Shown piece by piece: positions 8,261 through 16,415 of a stretch of DNA of 64,000 bases. Location: contig NZ_CP075524.1 in assembly GCF_025808395.1 (NCBI RefSeq), forward strand, positions 1,116,001 to 1,180,000, in the 5' to 3' direction. The stretch comes from Microcella sp. (GTDB lineage: Bacteria; Actinomycetota; Actinomycetes; Actinomycetales; Microbacteriaceae). Each line of letters opens with the position of its first letter. Within the stretch, counting starts at the first letter, position 1. The notes below the pieces were generated by a model that saw only the letters and a program-made list of their open reading frames with translations, did no database searches and was not told the DNA's origin. The position numbers and the translations under genes are program-made.

Positions 8261-9046
8261 ATGCCACCCACCGTTCTCGACCGATTCGAGCGCTACCTGG
8301 CCGCTGTCGTCGAGCGACTCGCAGCCGACCCCCGAGTGCTCGGCGTGGTCGCCATGGGCTCGACGGCCGAGCGCGAACGCGTCGACGAGTACAGCGATCA
8401 CGACATCGCCATCGTCACCCTGCCCGGGCACCAAGACGCACTGCGCCGAGAGCGCTCATGGCTGCCCGATGCCGAGCACCTCGTGCTCGACGTCGTCGAA
8501 TGGCACGGCGGCGGCAAGCTCGTGTTCGACGACGGCCGAGTCGTCGAGTTCGGGGTGGCCACACCCGACGAGCTGGCCCGCTGGTCTGTGCACCACCACG
8601 ACGTGCTGCTCGATCGCGGCGGCGTCGCCGAGGCAGTGGCTCGCGCAGTGGCGCAGTCGCCGCGAAACGCCGACGCCGATCTCGCCACCACTCTGCGCAT
8701 CGTCGTCGCCCACACACACATCGCTGCAGGAAAAGCGGCACGGGGCGAACTGCTCGCCGCCAGTGCGTCGCTGCGGGGCGACGCGGTCACCGCGCTGCTC
8801 ACCGCCCTCGCGGTCATCTCACCGAAGGATGCCCGCGCCGACTCTCTCGACCCTCGACGCCGCGTCGAGCGCACGCACCCCGAGGTCGCGGCCGCCCTCG
8901 CCGAGGCGATGCGCAGCGACGAGCTGACTCTCGCCCCGCGGCTGCTCGGCCTGGTCGAGCAGCTTTTCGGCGACCGCCCGGAGTATCCGGGCGCCGCGGT
9001 CGACGCCGTGCGCGCCCGCCACGGGTGGCCTGCGCGCGCCGACTAG
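8261..9046 (+). CDS. Nucleotidyltransferase-fold protein (aminoglycoside/lincosamide adenylyltransferase-like)
   Basis: A 261-residue soluble protein. MGSTAERERVDEYSDHDIAI (about residues 33-52) fits the nucleotidyltransferase motif GS-x(10-12)-DxD, where the two Asp residues bind metal and nucleotide; a third acidic residue is likely in LVFDDGRVVEFGV. The rest is a helical domain like that of small antibiotic or substrate nucleotidyltransferases. The start ATG 8261 has AGGAG seven bases upstream. It diverges from the ROK operon and its stop overlaps the convergent PNPOx gene by four bases (9043-9046). What it modifies cannot be told; a role in antibiotic resistance is possible but not supported beyond the fold. 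Confidence 0.75.
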   Translation: MPPTVLDRFERYLAAVVERLAADPRVLGVVAMGSTAERERVDEYSDHDIAIVTLPGHQDALRRERSWLPDAEHLVLDVVEWHGGGKLVFDDGRVVEFGVATPDELARWSVHHHDVLLDRGGVAEAVARAVAQSPRNADADLATTLRIVVAHTHIAAGKAARGELLAASASLRGDAVTALLTALAVISPKDARADSLDPRRRVERTHPEVAAALAEAMRSDELTLAPRLLGLVEQLFGDRPEYPGAAVDAVRARHGWPARAD

Positions 9047-9567
9047 CCTGCGCTTCGGTACCAGTGGCGCACGTGCTGCCGGTCGTGTCTGGCCTGCCAG
9101 AACTCCACTTCGGTGGGGCGCAGTGCCCAGGCGGCCCAGTCGGGGTTGTGCGGTTCGGTCACCGCCGGGCGTGCGGCCCAATCGGCAGCCGCGACGTCAC
9201 TGGCGAGCTCTTCGACCTCTCCCGTGACACGCACCTGCCGCCCCAGTTCGGGCCAGTAGAAGGTGAGCGCTGCGCTCGGGTTCGCCGCGAGGTCGATGCC
9301 CTTGCGGGTCGACCGGGCTCCGGCGAAGACCCACTGGCCGTCGACGAGGTCTTTCAGAATGAGCGTGCGAGCTGTCACGTGCCCGGTCGGCCCCGCGGTC
9401 GACAGCGTGCACACATGCGGGTGTGCGACACCGCGCGCGATCGCGTCGTCGAGCCACTGCAGAAAGAGCTCATCGGCCCGTGCGGGGGCCGTCGTCGGGT
9501 CGAAGGTCGGCAGGGTGTCGGCGAACGCGGGCAGCGCCCGCAACCGGTCGCGCAGCGTGTCGCTCAT
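9043..9567 (-). CDS. Pyridoxamine 5'-phosphate oxidase-family flavoprotein (short form)
   Basis: A 174-residue split-barrel FMN protein. VTARTLILKDLVDGQWVFAG, STRKGIDLAANPSAALTFYW and LGRQVRVTGEVEEL are the FMN- and substrate-binding strands of PdxH-type oxidases, and the C-terminus WQARHDRQHVRHWYR corresponds to the ending with the catalytic Arg-x-His-x-R region of the family. It is about 40 residues shorter than E. coli PdxH: the segment normally containing the SxQS region after the fourth strand is missing. It may still oxidise pyridoxine phosphate, or may be a PhzG-like relative acting on another substrate. It sits 18 bases after the HerA-like gene in the clpX transcription unit. Confidence 0.75.
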   Translation of the reverse strand: MSDTLRDRLRALPAFADTLPTFDPTTAPARADELFLQWLDDAIARGVAHPHVCTLSTAGPTGHVTARTLILKDLVDGQWVFAGARSTRKGIDLAANPSAALTFYWPELGRQVRVTGEVEELASDVAAADWAARPAVTEPHNPDWAAWALRPTEVEFWQARHDRQHVRHWYRSAG

Positions 9568-9585
9568 GCGGTCAGGGTAGCCCGG

Positions 9586-10674
9586 TCAGGTGCGAATCGG
9601 CACCCGAACATCAGCGCCGCCCTCATGGGTGAAGCGCTGCCGCATGCGAACGACCCCGTTCTCACTCGAGAATCCCCCGACGAGCAGCGCCTGCCCCTGC
9701 GTGAACTGCGATGCGAGCGCCAACTGCTCACGCGGCACGAACCCGAAGACCGACGCCAACTCGTCGAGGTCGGTCGGTGACGTCATCTTCATGACACCCA
9801 GGTTGTCGCACTGCGAGATCACTCCCGGGTGCACCTTCGACGGCCGCTGGGTCGAGAGCAGCATCCACAGACCGTACTTGCGACCCTCGGCCGCGATCTG
9901 AATGATGCGCTCTCGCACCGCGACCGCCAGCGTGCCGGTGAGGTCGGGCGAGCACACGTTGTGCGCCTCATCGATGACGAGCAGCACGGGTCGGCGCTCT
10001 TCACGTCGACTCCAGAGGTCGTCGAGCACTGAGAGCACGAGCGTGAGCGACTCTTCGGCGTGCGCGAACCCGCCGATGTCGAGCACCGTCGCATCGGGGC
10101 GCTGCTCGATGATCTCGCTGGCGGGCGGGTTGCCCCCCGACCAGACCTGCCAGTCGAGCACCCCGAGGTTCTCGGTGCGCTGGGCGATGCCACGCTGCCC
10201 CGGGTCGATGGAGTCGCTGAGCTCTGCGACCAGCGCACGGGTGTCTGCGGTGGCACCCGTCTCACTCAGGTGCAGGAAGGCGTTGTACTCGATGCGGTCG
10301 ATGATCGGGTCGAGGCGCAGCACCGCGGCCTTCGACTGCGGCAGCATCGTCGCGAAGCGTGCATGCAGCGGGTCCCCGCGCAGGTGCGAAGGCCTCAGCA
10401 CGCGAATGTCGCGCGACGAGAGCTCTGCGGCGACATTCGCGTCGACACCGTCCCGCGTCTCACCGAGTCGCACGAAGTCGGCGTTCGGGTCGATGATGAC
10501 GAGCGGCAGCTCGGTTCTCAGCAGCAGCTCTTCGAGCACTACTCCCAGCGCATAGGTCTTGCCTGAGCCGCTCTGACCGCACCAGAAGGTGTGACGGTTG
10601 AACCTCTCGGGGCGCAGGGTTGCCCGTTGATCTGTGCCGTCGAGTTCTCCGACGTGCAAGAGCGCGTCAGCCAC
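9586..10674 (-). CDS. HerA/VirB4-like P-loop ATPase (DUF87 type)
   Basis: A 362-residue ATPase. The Walker A motif is CGQSGSGKTYALG (about residues 33-45), followed by LPLVIIDPNADF, and Walker B is PVLLVIDEAHNV. The later STQRPSKVHPGV segment and an arginine-finger region (EGRKYGLWML) match the HerA/FtsK-like hexameric DNA-translocase group. There is no membrane segment and no HAS-barrel domain at the N-terminus, so it is shorter than archaeal HerA. It starts with GTG 10674, 17 bases after the clpX stop, with only a weak ribosome site, so it is probably co-expressed with clpX. Its partner nuclease (NurA in archaea) is not nearby. Family is clear, function is open. Confidence 0.82.
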   Translation of the reverse strand: MADALLHVGELDGTDQRATLRPERFNRHTFWCGQSGSGKTYALGVVLEELLLRTELPLVIIDPNADFVRLGETRDGVDANVAAELSSRDIRVLRPSHLRGDPLHARFATMLPQSKAAVLRLDPIIDRIEYNAFLHLSETGATADTRALVAELSDSIDPGQRGIAQRTENLGVLDWQVWSGGNPPASEIIEQRPDATVLDIGGFAHAEESLTLVLSVLDDLWSRREERRPVLLVIDEAHNVCSPDLTGTLAVAVRERIIQIAAEGRKYGLWMLLSTQRPSKVHPGVISQCDNLGVMKMTSPTDLDELASVFGFVPREQLALASQFTQGQALLVGGFSSENGVVRMRQRFTHEGGADVRVPIRT

Positions 10675-10691
10675 CGCGGCGCGGCTTCACC

Positions 10692-11972
10692 CTAGGCAGA
10701 CTTCTCGCGGCGCTGTGCGGCGCGTCGAGGCACGATCGTGGGCGCCGCGTTCTCGATGACGGCGTCGCGCGTGACGACGATGCGCTCGACGTCGTCGTTC
10801 GAGGGCACTTCGAACATGATCGGCCCGAGCACCTCTTCGAGGATCGCCCGCAGGCCGCGCGCGCCGGTCTGGCGCAGCACGGCGAGGTCGGCGATCGCAT
10901 CGAGTGCGTCTTTCTCGAACTCGAGCTCGACGCCGTCGATCTCGAACATGCGCTGATACTGGCGCACGAGAGCGTTTCTCGGTGTCGTGAGAATGTCGAT
11001 GAGCGCGTCACGGTCGAGCGGGCTCACCGTCGTGACGACGGGCAGCCTGCCGATGAATTCGGGAATCAAGCCAAACTTGTGCAGATCTTCGGGCAGCACC
11101 TCGCTGAAGAGGTTCAGCTCGTTGGCCTTGTCGTGCAGCGGCGCACCGAAGCCGATGCCGCGCTTGCCCGCTCGCTGGCTGATGATGTCTTCGAGACCGG
11201 CGAACGCACCCGCCACGATGAAGAGCACGTTGGTCGTGTCGATCTGGATGAACTCTTGATGAGGGTGCTTGCGCCCGCCCTGCGGGGGAACACTCGCGAC
11301 GGTTCCTTCAAGAATCTTCAGCAGCGCCTGCTGCACGCCCTCGCCTGAGACATCGCGCGTGATCGAGGGGTTCTCGGCCTTGCGCGCGATCTTGTCGACC
11401 TCGTCGATGTAGATGATGCCCGTCTCGGCGCGCTTGACGTCGTAGTCGGCCGCCTGGATGAGCTTGAGCAGAATGTTCTCGACGTCTTCTCCGACGTATC
11501 CGGCCTCGGTCAGCGCCGTCGCGTCTGCCACCGCGAATGGCACGTTGAGTCGCTTGGCGAGGGTCTGGGCCAGATAGGTCTTGCCGCAACCGGTCGGGCC
11601 GATGAGCAGAATGTTGCTCTTGGCGATCTCGACATCGTCGGCGAGCTGGTCGGCCGCGGTGATGGTCGCTCGAGCACGAATGCGCTTGTAGTGGTTGTAG
11701 ACGGCCACCGAGAGCGACTTCTTCGCCGCCTCCTGACCGATGACGTACTCCTCGAGGAAGGCGTAGATCTCTTTCGGCTTCGGCAGGTCGAACTCGGCGA
11801 CTTCGGCCTCACCCGATTCTGCGAGCCGTTCTTCGATGATCTCGTTGCACAACTCGACGCATTCGTCGCAGATGTACACGCCGGGGCCGGCGATGAGCTG
11901 CTGAACCTGCTTCTGGCTCTTTCCGCAGAACGAGCACTTGAGCAGGTCGGCGCTTTCTCCGATGCGAGCCAT
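10692..11972 (-). CDS. clpX: ATP-dependent protease ATP-binding subunit ClpX
   Basis: A 426-residue AAA+ unfoldase that feeds substrates to the ClpP1P2 peptidase encoded downstream of the copper cassette. The N-terminal zinc-binding domain has CSFCGK and YICDECVELC (four Cys). Walker A is GPTGCGKTYLAQ, Walker B is IIYIDEVDKIA, the pore-1 loop is GYVGED and the RKH pore loop is GGRKHPHQ; the C-terminal sensor-2 region is RQTGARGLRAILEEV. The start ATG 11972 (MARIGESADLL) has a GGTGAGG ribosome site; the longer frame has no support. In most actinobacteria clpX directly follows clpP2, while here a plus-strand copper cassette lies between them. Confidence 0.97.
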   Translation of the reverse strand: MARIGESADLLKCSFCGKSQKQVQQLIAGPGVYICDECVELCNEIIEERLAESGEAEVAEFDLPKPKEIYAFLEEYVIGQEAAKKSLSVAVYNHYKRIRARATITAADQLADDVEIAKSNILLIGPTGCGKTYLAQTLAKRLNVPFAVADATALTEAGYVGEDVENILLKLIQAADYDVKRAETGIIYIDEVDKIARKAENPSITRDVSGEGVQQALLKILEGTVASVPPQGGRKHPHQEFIQIDTTNVLFIVAGAFAGLEDIISQRAGKRGIGFGAPLHDKANELNLFSEVLPEDLHKFGLIPEFIGRLPVVTTVSPLDRDALIDILTTPRNALVRQYQRMFEIDGVELEFEKDALDAIADLAVLRQTGARGLRAILEEVLGPIMFEVPSNDDVERIVVTRDAVIENAAPTIVPRRAAQRREKSA

Positions 11973-12110
11973 TGCCTCACCCCTCACTCACGAGCCAGCA
12001 TCTACATCGCACTGACCCTGCACCGAGCCTAACCCGGTCATGCGACGTTCGTGGCGCACTGCGCACCGCCCGGGTGTCGCGCACGGCTCGTACCGTAGGC
12101 TGAGGGCGCC

Positions 12111-12725
12111 ATGTCTGCCCCTTCAGCTGTCGCCATCCGGCGTCACAGGGTCGCCGCATCAGCACTCGTGGCCGTTGTCGCCACTCTCGTCGCGGCATCG
12201 GCGCACGCCATCGCAGGGGGCGGTGTTCCTTCGATCGTCGCGGTCGCCGGCGCACTCCTCGTCTCGGTGCCGCTCGGCATGATCGTGGTCGGCCGTCGCC
12301 TCACCAGGGCACGCGTGGCCGCCGGTGTGGCCCTCGACCAAGTCGTCTTCCACGCGCTCTTCAGCTTCTTCGGTGCGAGCGGTGCCAGCACGGTCGCGAG
12401 CGCAGGCGGTCACCATGGTGGGCATGGGATGCTCGAGATCACCCTCGGCGCATCGACCACCGCCTCGACCGCGGCCATGGTCGTGAGCCACCTCGGGGCC
12501 GCGGTGATCGCCTACGCGATGCTGCGCCACGCCGTCGCTGCGCTCGCCAGCATCGTCGCCGCACTGGGTGTCGCGCTGCTGCGCGCGCTCGAGCCAGAGC
12601 TCACGCTGCCCCCTGCGCCCCCACCCCTCAGACTTCGGGCGCATGGGCACCACGCGGCTCACAGTTTCGACGCCCTGGTGCGCTTGCCTGACCGTCGCGG
12701 GCCACCAGCCCCTGCGGTTGTCTGA
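12111..12725 (+). CDS. Polytopic membrane protein of a copper-type cassette, unknown function
   Basis: A 204-residue protein with about four or five hydrophobic segments (SALVAVVATLVAASAHAIAG, SIVAVAGALLVSVPLGMIVV, a VALDQVVFHALFSFFGASGA helix, and a C-terminal AVAALASIVAALGVALL helix). A His/Gly-rich loop, GGHHGGHGM, near residue 104 and a further HGHHAAH near the C-terminus could bind metal. It precedes a YcnI-type and a CopC-type protein on the same strand, which suggests work in copper handling at the membrane, perhaps in place of CopD. It is not recognised as CopD and no function is claimed. The 118-base gap to ycnI may hold a separate promoter. Confidence 0.7.
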   Translation: MSAPSAVAIRRHRVAASALVAVVATLVAASAHAIAGGGVPSIVAVAGALLVSVPLGMIVVGRRLTRARVAAGVALDQVVFHALFSFFGASGASTVASAGGHHGGHGMLEITLGASTTASTAAMVVSHLGAAVIAYAMLRHAVAALASIVAALGVALLRALEPELTLPPAPPPLRLRAHGHHAAHSFDALVRLPDRRGPPAPAVV

Positions 12726-12843
12726 CTGACACCGCCGAAACTTCATTCTCTCTTATCAGCTTTGGCGTCGTCGGCGCTCGTTGCGGCATGCCCTCTACGG
12801 CACACCGGAGCGCCTCGACGCACACTCAGCAAAGGACTCACTC

Positions 12844-13518
12844 TTGAAAAAACGAACTTCCCTCACGGTCGCCCTGCTCACTGCAGGCGTCCTAGCGCTC
12901 GCCGTGCCGAGCGCCGCCCACGCCCATGTCACCGCGACAGCCTCGAGCACCGGCGCAGGCTCGTATACCGTCGTGACCTTCTCGGTTCCCCATGGCTGCG
13001 AAGCGGCGCCGACGCAGGTCGTCACGATCGACATTCCCGAGTCGGTGCCGAACGTCACCCCGACGGTCAACGCATCGTGGTCGGTCGAGAAGGTCTTCGA
13101 CGGGCCCGAGGGCGCCGAGCGAGTGACTCAGGTCGTCTACACCTCTCTGACGGGCGGCCTGCCCAGTGACCTGCGCGATACCTTCGCGCTGTCGCTGCGT
13201 CTACCCGAAGGAGCAGCCGGTGACGTCGTCGCGTTTCCAGTGACGCAGACCTGCACCGAGGGCTCAGTGGTGTGGGAGGGCGACGATGTTCCCTCGGTGA
13301 CGCTGACGGCGGCCACGGGTGACGCCCACGGAGACGGCACTGCCGAGAGCCACAGTGACGAAGCCGAGCACGCTGCCGACAACAGCGAAGCCTCGGCGCC
13401 CGCCGCGAACGAGGGCGACGTGGTGGCTCGCGTTCTCGGCATCGTCGGAGTCATCGTGGGTATCGTGGGCATCGCTCTCGCGATTGCTGCCCGTCGTTCG
13501 ACGGCCGCGAAGCCCTGA
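12844..13518 (+). CDS. YcnI-family (DUF1775) copper-binding protein
   Basis: A 224-residue exported protein. The start is taken as TTG 12844 because AAAGGA lies eight bases upstream and it yields a clean signal peptide (MKKRTSLTVALLTAGVLALA...AAHA) whose cleavage leaves a mature N-terminal His (HVTATASS). In YcnI-family proteins this His, with a Trp (here NASWSVEK), forms a mono-histidine copper site. The DUF1775 body runs to about residue 160, then a charged His-containing linker (GDAHGDGTAESHSDEAEHA) and a single C-terminal membrane helix (VLGIVGVIVGIVGIALAIAA). It should sit outside the membrane, and copC follows after 16 bases, consistent with periplasmic-type copper acquisition or buffering. 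Confidence 0.9.
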   Translation: MKKRTSLTVALLTAGVLALAVPSAAHAHVTATASSTGAGSYTVVTFSVPHGCEAAPTQVVTIDIPESVPNVTPTVNASWSVEKVFDGPEGAERVTQVVYTSLTGGLPSDLRDTFALSLRLPEGAAGDVVAFPVTQTCTEGSVVWEGDDVPSVTLTAATGDAHGDGTAESHSDEAEHAADNSEASAPAANEGDVVARVLGIVGVIVGIVGIALAIAARRSTAAKP

Positions 13519-13534
13519 TCGGAGAAGTGACCTC

Positions 13535-14212
13535 ATGACGCGACAGCGACTGCTGCCCGCGCTCACGACCGCGGCGGTCGCCATGGGCTTCGTGCTCATG
13601 GCGGCCGCCCCGGCGGCGGCGCACAACTACATCGTCTCGTCGACACCAGCCGACGACGAGGTGCTCACAGAGCTTCCCTCCGAGTGGATGATCACCACCA
13701 ACGAGAACCTGCTCGACCTGGGCGGTCAGGGCGCCGGGTTCGCGATGGTCGTGACCGATGTCGAAGGGCGCTACTACGGCGACAGCTGCGTCACGGTGCT
13801 CGGCGCCACGCTCTCGATGCCCGCTGCGTTGGGCGACACCGGCGACTACCTGCTGACCTACCAGTTCGTCTCAGCCGACGGCCACACACTGTCGGGAGAG
13901 ATCGCGTTCAGCTGGCAGGCTCCCGCTGACTTCGAGCCGCACGTGGGGCTCGACGAGGTTCCGGTATGCGGTGAGACCGAGAGCGCTCCGGCACCCGAAC
14001 CGACTGAGACAGTGCAGCCCGAGCCGAGCCCCGAGACGACAGTCGACGCCGAACCCATCGAGCCCATCGTCGACGAGTTCTCTCCACTCGCGATCATGGG
14101 CATCGCGGCCGCGGTGCTCGCGATCGCCGGCGTGGTGACGGCGGCGGTGCTGCGCGCACGCGCTCGGCGCAGAGCCGACGAGGCGAACGGGCCCGAGGGC
14201 ACCGACGGCTGA
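13535..14212 (+). CDS. CopC-domain copper-binding protein
   Basis: A 225-residue exported protein. The signal peptide MTRQRLLPALTTAAVAMGFV...APAAA is followed by mature HNYIVSSTPADDEVL, with the N-terminal His and the later SADGHTLSGEIAFSW His as the expected Cu(II) ligands of CopC. The domain ends near residue 130; a Pro/Glu-rich linker (about 140-180) and one membrane helix (LAIMGIAAAVLAIAGVVTAAVL) follow, then a basic tail, so the protein is tethered with the copper domain outside. ATG 13535 has GGAGAAG upstream. It is the last gene of the copper cassette and is followed by a strong hairpin. Confidence 0.9.
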   Translation: MTRQRLLPALTTAAVAMGFVLMAAAPAAAHNYIVSSTPADDEVLTELPSEWMITTNENLLDLGGQGAGFAMVVTDVEGRYYGDSCVTVLGATLSMPAALGDTGDYLLTYQFVSADGHTLSGEIAFSWQAPADFEPHVGLDEVPVCGETESAPAPEPTETVQPEPSPETTVDAEPIEPIVDEFSPLAIMGIAAAVLAIAGVVTAAVLRARARRRADEANGPEGTDG

Positions 14213-14229
14213 TCGAATCTGCACGACGC

Positions 14230-14275
14230 GAGCCCCGCATCCGACCGCCCTCGTAGGGGTCAGGATGCGGGGCTC
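14230..14275. terminator. Hairpin between convergent copC and clpP2
   Basis: A perfect 13-bp stem, GAGCCCCGCATCC (14230-14242) with GGATGCGGGGCTC (14263-14275), and a 20-base loop. It lies between two converging transcription units, 17 bases after copC and about 60 bases after clpP2, and could stop both. No clear T-run follows, as is common in GC-rich actinobacteria. Confidence 0.65.
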
Positions 14276-14336
14276 GTGCGTTGCCGCCCGCAACGTCGGC
14301 GGGGCGATTGCGCAGAACGATCGCGCAGAGCGATTG

Positions 14337-14999
14337 CTATGAGGCGATGGCCGCCTGCACGGTCTTGCGGCTCGTGAGCACCTGGTCGATGAGGCCGTAT
14401 TCGAGAGCCTCGTGCGCGATCAAGATCTTGTCGCGGTCGATGTCTTTGTTGACCTGCTCGACACTGCGGTTCGAGTGCTTCGAGAGCGTCACCTCGAGCC
14501 ACTCGCGCAGCCGGGCGATCTCTTTCGCCTGAATCTCGATGTCGCTCGCCTGACCGCGGCCCGCATCACCGGTCGCCGGCTGGTGGATGAGCACGCGAGC
14601 GTTGGGCAGCGCGAGCCGCTTGCCGGGTGCGCCGGCGGCGAGCAGCACCGCTGCCGCTGAGGCCGCCTGCCCGAGCACGACCGTCTGCACCTGCGGCCTG
14701 ATGTACTGCATCGTGTCGTAGATGGCGGTCATCGCCGTGAACGAGCCGCCGGGCGAGTTGATGTACATGACGATGTCGCGATCGGGGTCTTGGCTCTCGA
14801 GCACGAGCAGTTGCGCCATGACGTCGTCTGCCGAGGCGTCGTCGACCTGCACCCCGAGAAAGATGATGCGGTCTTCGAACAGCTTCGCGTAGGGGTCTTG
14901 ACGCTTGTAGCCGTACGCCGTGCGCTCTTCGAAGCTCGGCAGGATGTAGCGGCTGTCTGGAATGCCGGGGTTCACGGCGCCGTAGGTGGGAATCTGCAT
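14337..14999 (-). CDS. clpP2: ATP-dependent Clp protease proteolytic subunit ClpP2
   Basis: A 220-residue serine peptidase subunit. The catalytic triad is Ser114 (GQAASAAAV), His139 (VLIHQP) and Asp190 (DIDRD). The N-terminal segment RYILPSFEERTAYG and the triad context match the mycobacterial ClpP2 subunit rather than ClpP1. ClpP1 and ClpP2 assemble as a mixed two-ring particle that works with ClpX or ClpC. It lies 27 bases after clpP1 on the same strand and should be co-transcribed. The ATG at 14999 begins MQIPTYGAVNPG. Confidence 0.96.
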   Translation of the reverse strand: MQIPTYGAVNPGIPDSRYILPSFEERTAYGYKRQDPYAKLFEDRIIFLGVQVDDASADDVMAQLLVLESQDPDRDIVMYINSPGGSFTAMTAIYDTMQYIRPQVQTVVLGQAASAAAVLLAAGAPGKRLALPNARVLIHQPATGDAGRGQASDIEIQAKEIARLREWLEVTLSKHSNRSVEQVNKDIDRDKILIAHEALEYGLIDQVLTSRKTVQAAIAS

Positions 15000-15026
15000 G
15001 AGGTGTCCTAACGTCTCTCTCGCCGC

Positions 15027-15617
15027 TTACTTCTTGTCGTTCGTGCCGCCGCCGCCGACAACATCGCTCGCCGAAGCGCGGATGTGGTCGACGAAGCCGT
15101 AGGCGAGCGCTTCTTCAGCGGTGAACCAGCGGTCGCGGTCGCCGTCGGCATGAATCTGCTCGACCGACTTGCCCGTCTGCTCTGCCGTGATCTCGGCCAG
15201 ACGGTTCTTCATGTCGACGATGAGCTGCGCCTGGGTCTGAATGTCGCTCGAGGTGCCGCCGAAGCCGCCGTGCGGCTGGTGCAGCAGCACGCGCGCGTTG
15301 GGCGTGATGTAGCGCTTGCCCTTCGTGCCAGCAGTGAGCAGCAGCTGGCCCATCGATGCGGCCATCCCGATGCCAACCGTGACAATGTCATTGGGCACGA
15401 ACTGCATCGTGTCGTAGATGGCCATACCGGCGGTCACCGACCCACCCGGCGAGTTGACGTAGAGGTAGATGTCTTTCTCTGCATCTTCAGCGGCAAGCAG
15501 CAGCAGCTTCGCCGCGATCTCGTTCGCGTTCTCATCACGCACTTCTGATCCCAGCCAGATGATGCGGTCTTTCAGCAGTTTGTCGAAAACGCTGTTCGGC
15601 ATTGCCGGTTCGGCCAT
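15027..15617 (-). CDS. clpP1: ATP-dependent Clp protease proteolytic subunit ClpP1
   Basis: A 196-residue serine peptidase subunit. The triad is Ser88 (GMAASMGQ), His113 (VLLHQP) and Asp162 (DGDRDRWF). The DRDRWFTAEEALAYGFVDHI ending is characteristic of actinobacterial ClpP1. A good ribosome site, CAGGAG, stands seven bases before ATG 15617. It is the first gene of the clpP1-clpP2 pair; the 123-base upstream gap to the lipoprotein gene should contain the promoter. No convincing ClgR-type operator was found there. A Gly-rich tail (VVGGGGTNDKK) closes the protein. Confidence 0.96.
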   Translation of the reverse strand: MAEPAMPNSVFDKLLKDRIIWLGSEVRDENANEIAAKLLLLAAEDAEKDIYLYVNSPGGSVTAGMAIYDTMQFVPNDIVTVGIGMAASMGQLLLTAGTKGKRYITPNARVLLHQPHGGFGGTSSDIQTQAQLIVDMKNRLAEITAEQTGKSVEQIHADGDRDRWFTAEEALAYGFVDHIRASASDVVGGGGTNDKK

Positions 15618-15740
15618 GGGGAGAACTCCTGTTCGTCTCGTGGTTCGAATCTATCGAAGCCGCGAGACGCGCACTGCCGTGTTCGCCCTGGGCAGAGCAG
15701 GCCTGCGAGCGCGCCGAGAACGGCCGCCCCGGCTGCAGGC

Positions 15741-16316
15741 CTACTCGATGAGCTCTGCAGTGATCTCGTACGTCGAGCCCTCGAAGGCGATGACCGTCAC
15801 GTAGGTCTCGGCGAAGCCTGATGACAGCACGACCGAGCACACGTACTCGGCGCCGAGAAACACCTCGACCTCGTCGAGGCCGCAGTTCACGACACCCCGC
15901 TCGCCGACCACCTGCTCGAGAGCAGCGGCCACGACGCTCTCGAAGTCGGCGCTCGCCACGAACCCGCTCTCGAAGGTGTCGGCCGCGGGGCCGTCGCTCG
16001 TGATGTCGATCTCGTAGTAGTCGCCGTCGATGAGCACGATCGTGATGCGCACCGGAATCTGCTCGTCGACTCCGACCTCGTTGCCGATGCAGTCGACGAC
16101 TGTGCCCACCTCGAAGGGCACGGGGTCGGTGCCGCAATCGAGTCGAATCTGGGCCTGAAACTGGTCGAGAATCGTCTGCTCGGCGAGTGCTGCGACATCA
16201 CCTGCCGGAATCGTCGTGGGCGCCGGCGGCGCACCGATGCTGAAACTGCACCCCGAGACTGCGAGGGCCAGTGCCACACCGAGAGACAGAGAACCGACCG
16301 AGCGAGGCGTCATCAT
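15741..16316 (-). CDS. DUF4333-like lipoprotein
   Basis: A 191-residue exported lipoprotein: MMTPRSVGSLSLGVALALAV then lipobox VSGC. The mature part has two similar modules, each with a Cys-Gly pair and a second Cys: LDCGTDPVPFEVGTVVDCIG and a later VNCGLDEVEVFLGAEYVCSV. This Cys-xG-(~12)-VxC pattern fits DUF4333, a small extracytoplasmic fold with a disulfide. It is a paralogue of the neighbouring lipoprotein. Both lie between clpP1 and tig, where most actinobacteria have nothing. The start may be the first or second Met; the ribosome site is weak. No function is known. Confidence 0.75.
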   Translation of the reverse strand: MMTPRSVGSLSLGVALALAVSGCSFSIGAPPAPTTIPAGDVAALAEQTILDQFQAQIRLDCGTDPVPFEVGTVVDCIGNEVGVDEQIPVRITIVLIDGDYYEIDITSDGPAADTFESGFVASADFESVVAAALEQVVGERGVVNCGLDEVEVFLGAEYVCSVVLSSGFAETYVTVIAFEGSTYEITAELIE

Positions 16317-16415
16317 GTGCCGACGCTACCCGCCGCTCGACCAGCTTGGCTAGTAGTCGCGACTGTCGCGCTCGTCATCGCCGACGATCGAGTGCATCGG
16401 CCGGTGCTCCGATGA

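Noticed and set aside
8261..9046. Naming the nucleotidyltransferase as an antibiotic-resistance gene
   Set aside because: Only the general GS-x-DxD fold motif supports it; no drug-specific family could be recognised.
15618..15740. Possible ClgR operator upstream of clpP1
   Set aside because: I looked for GTTCGC-N5-GCGAAC-like symmetry and found only one half-site-like TTCGCC; the evidence is too weak to list.
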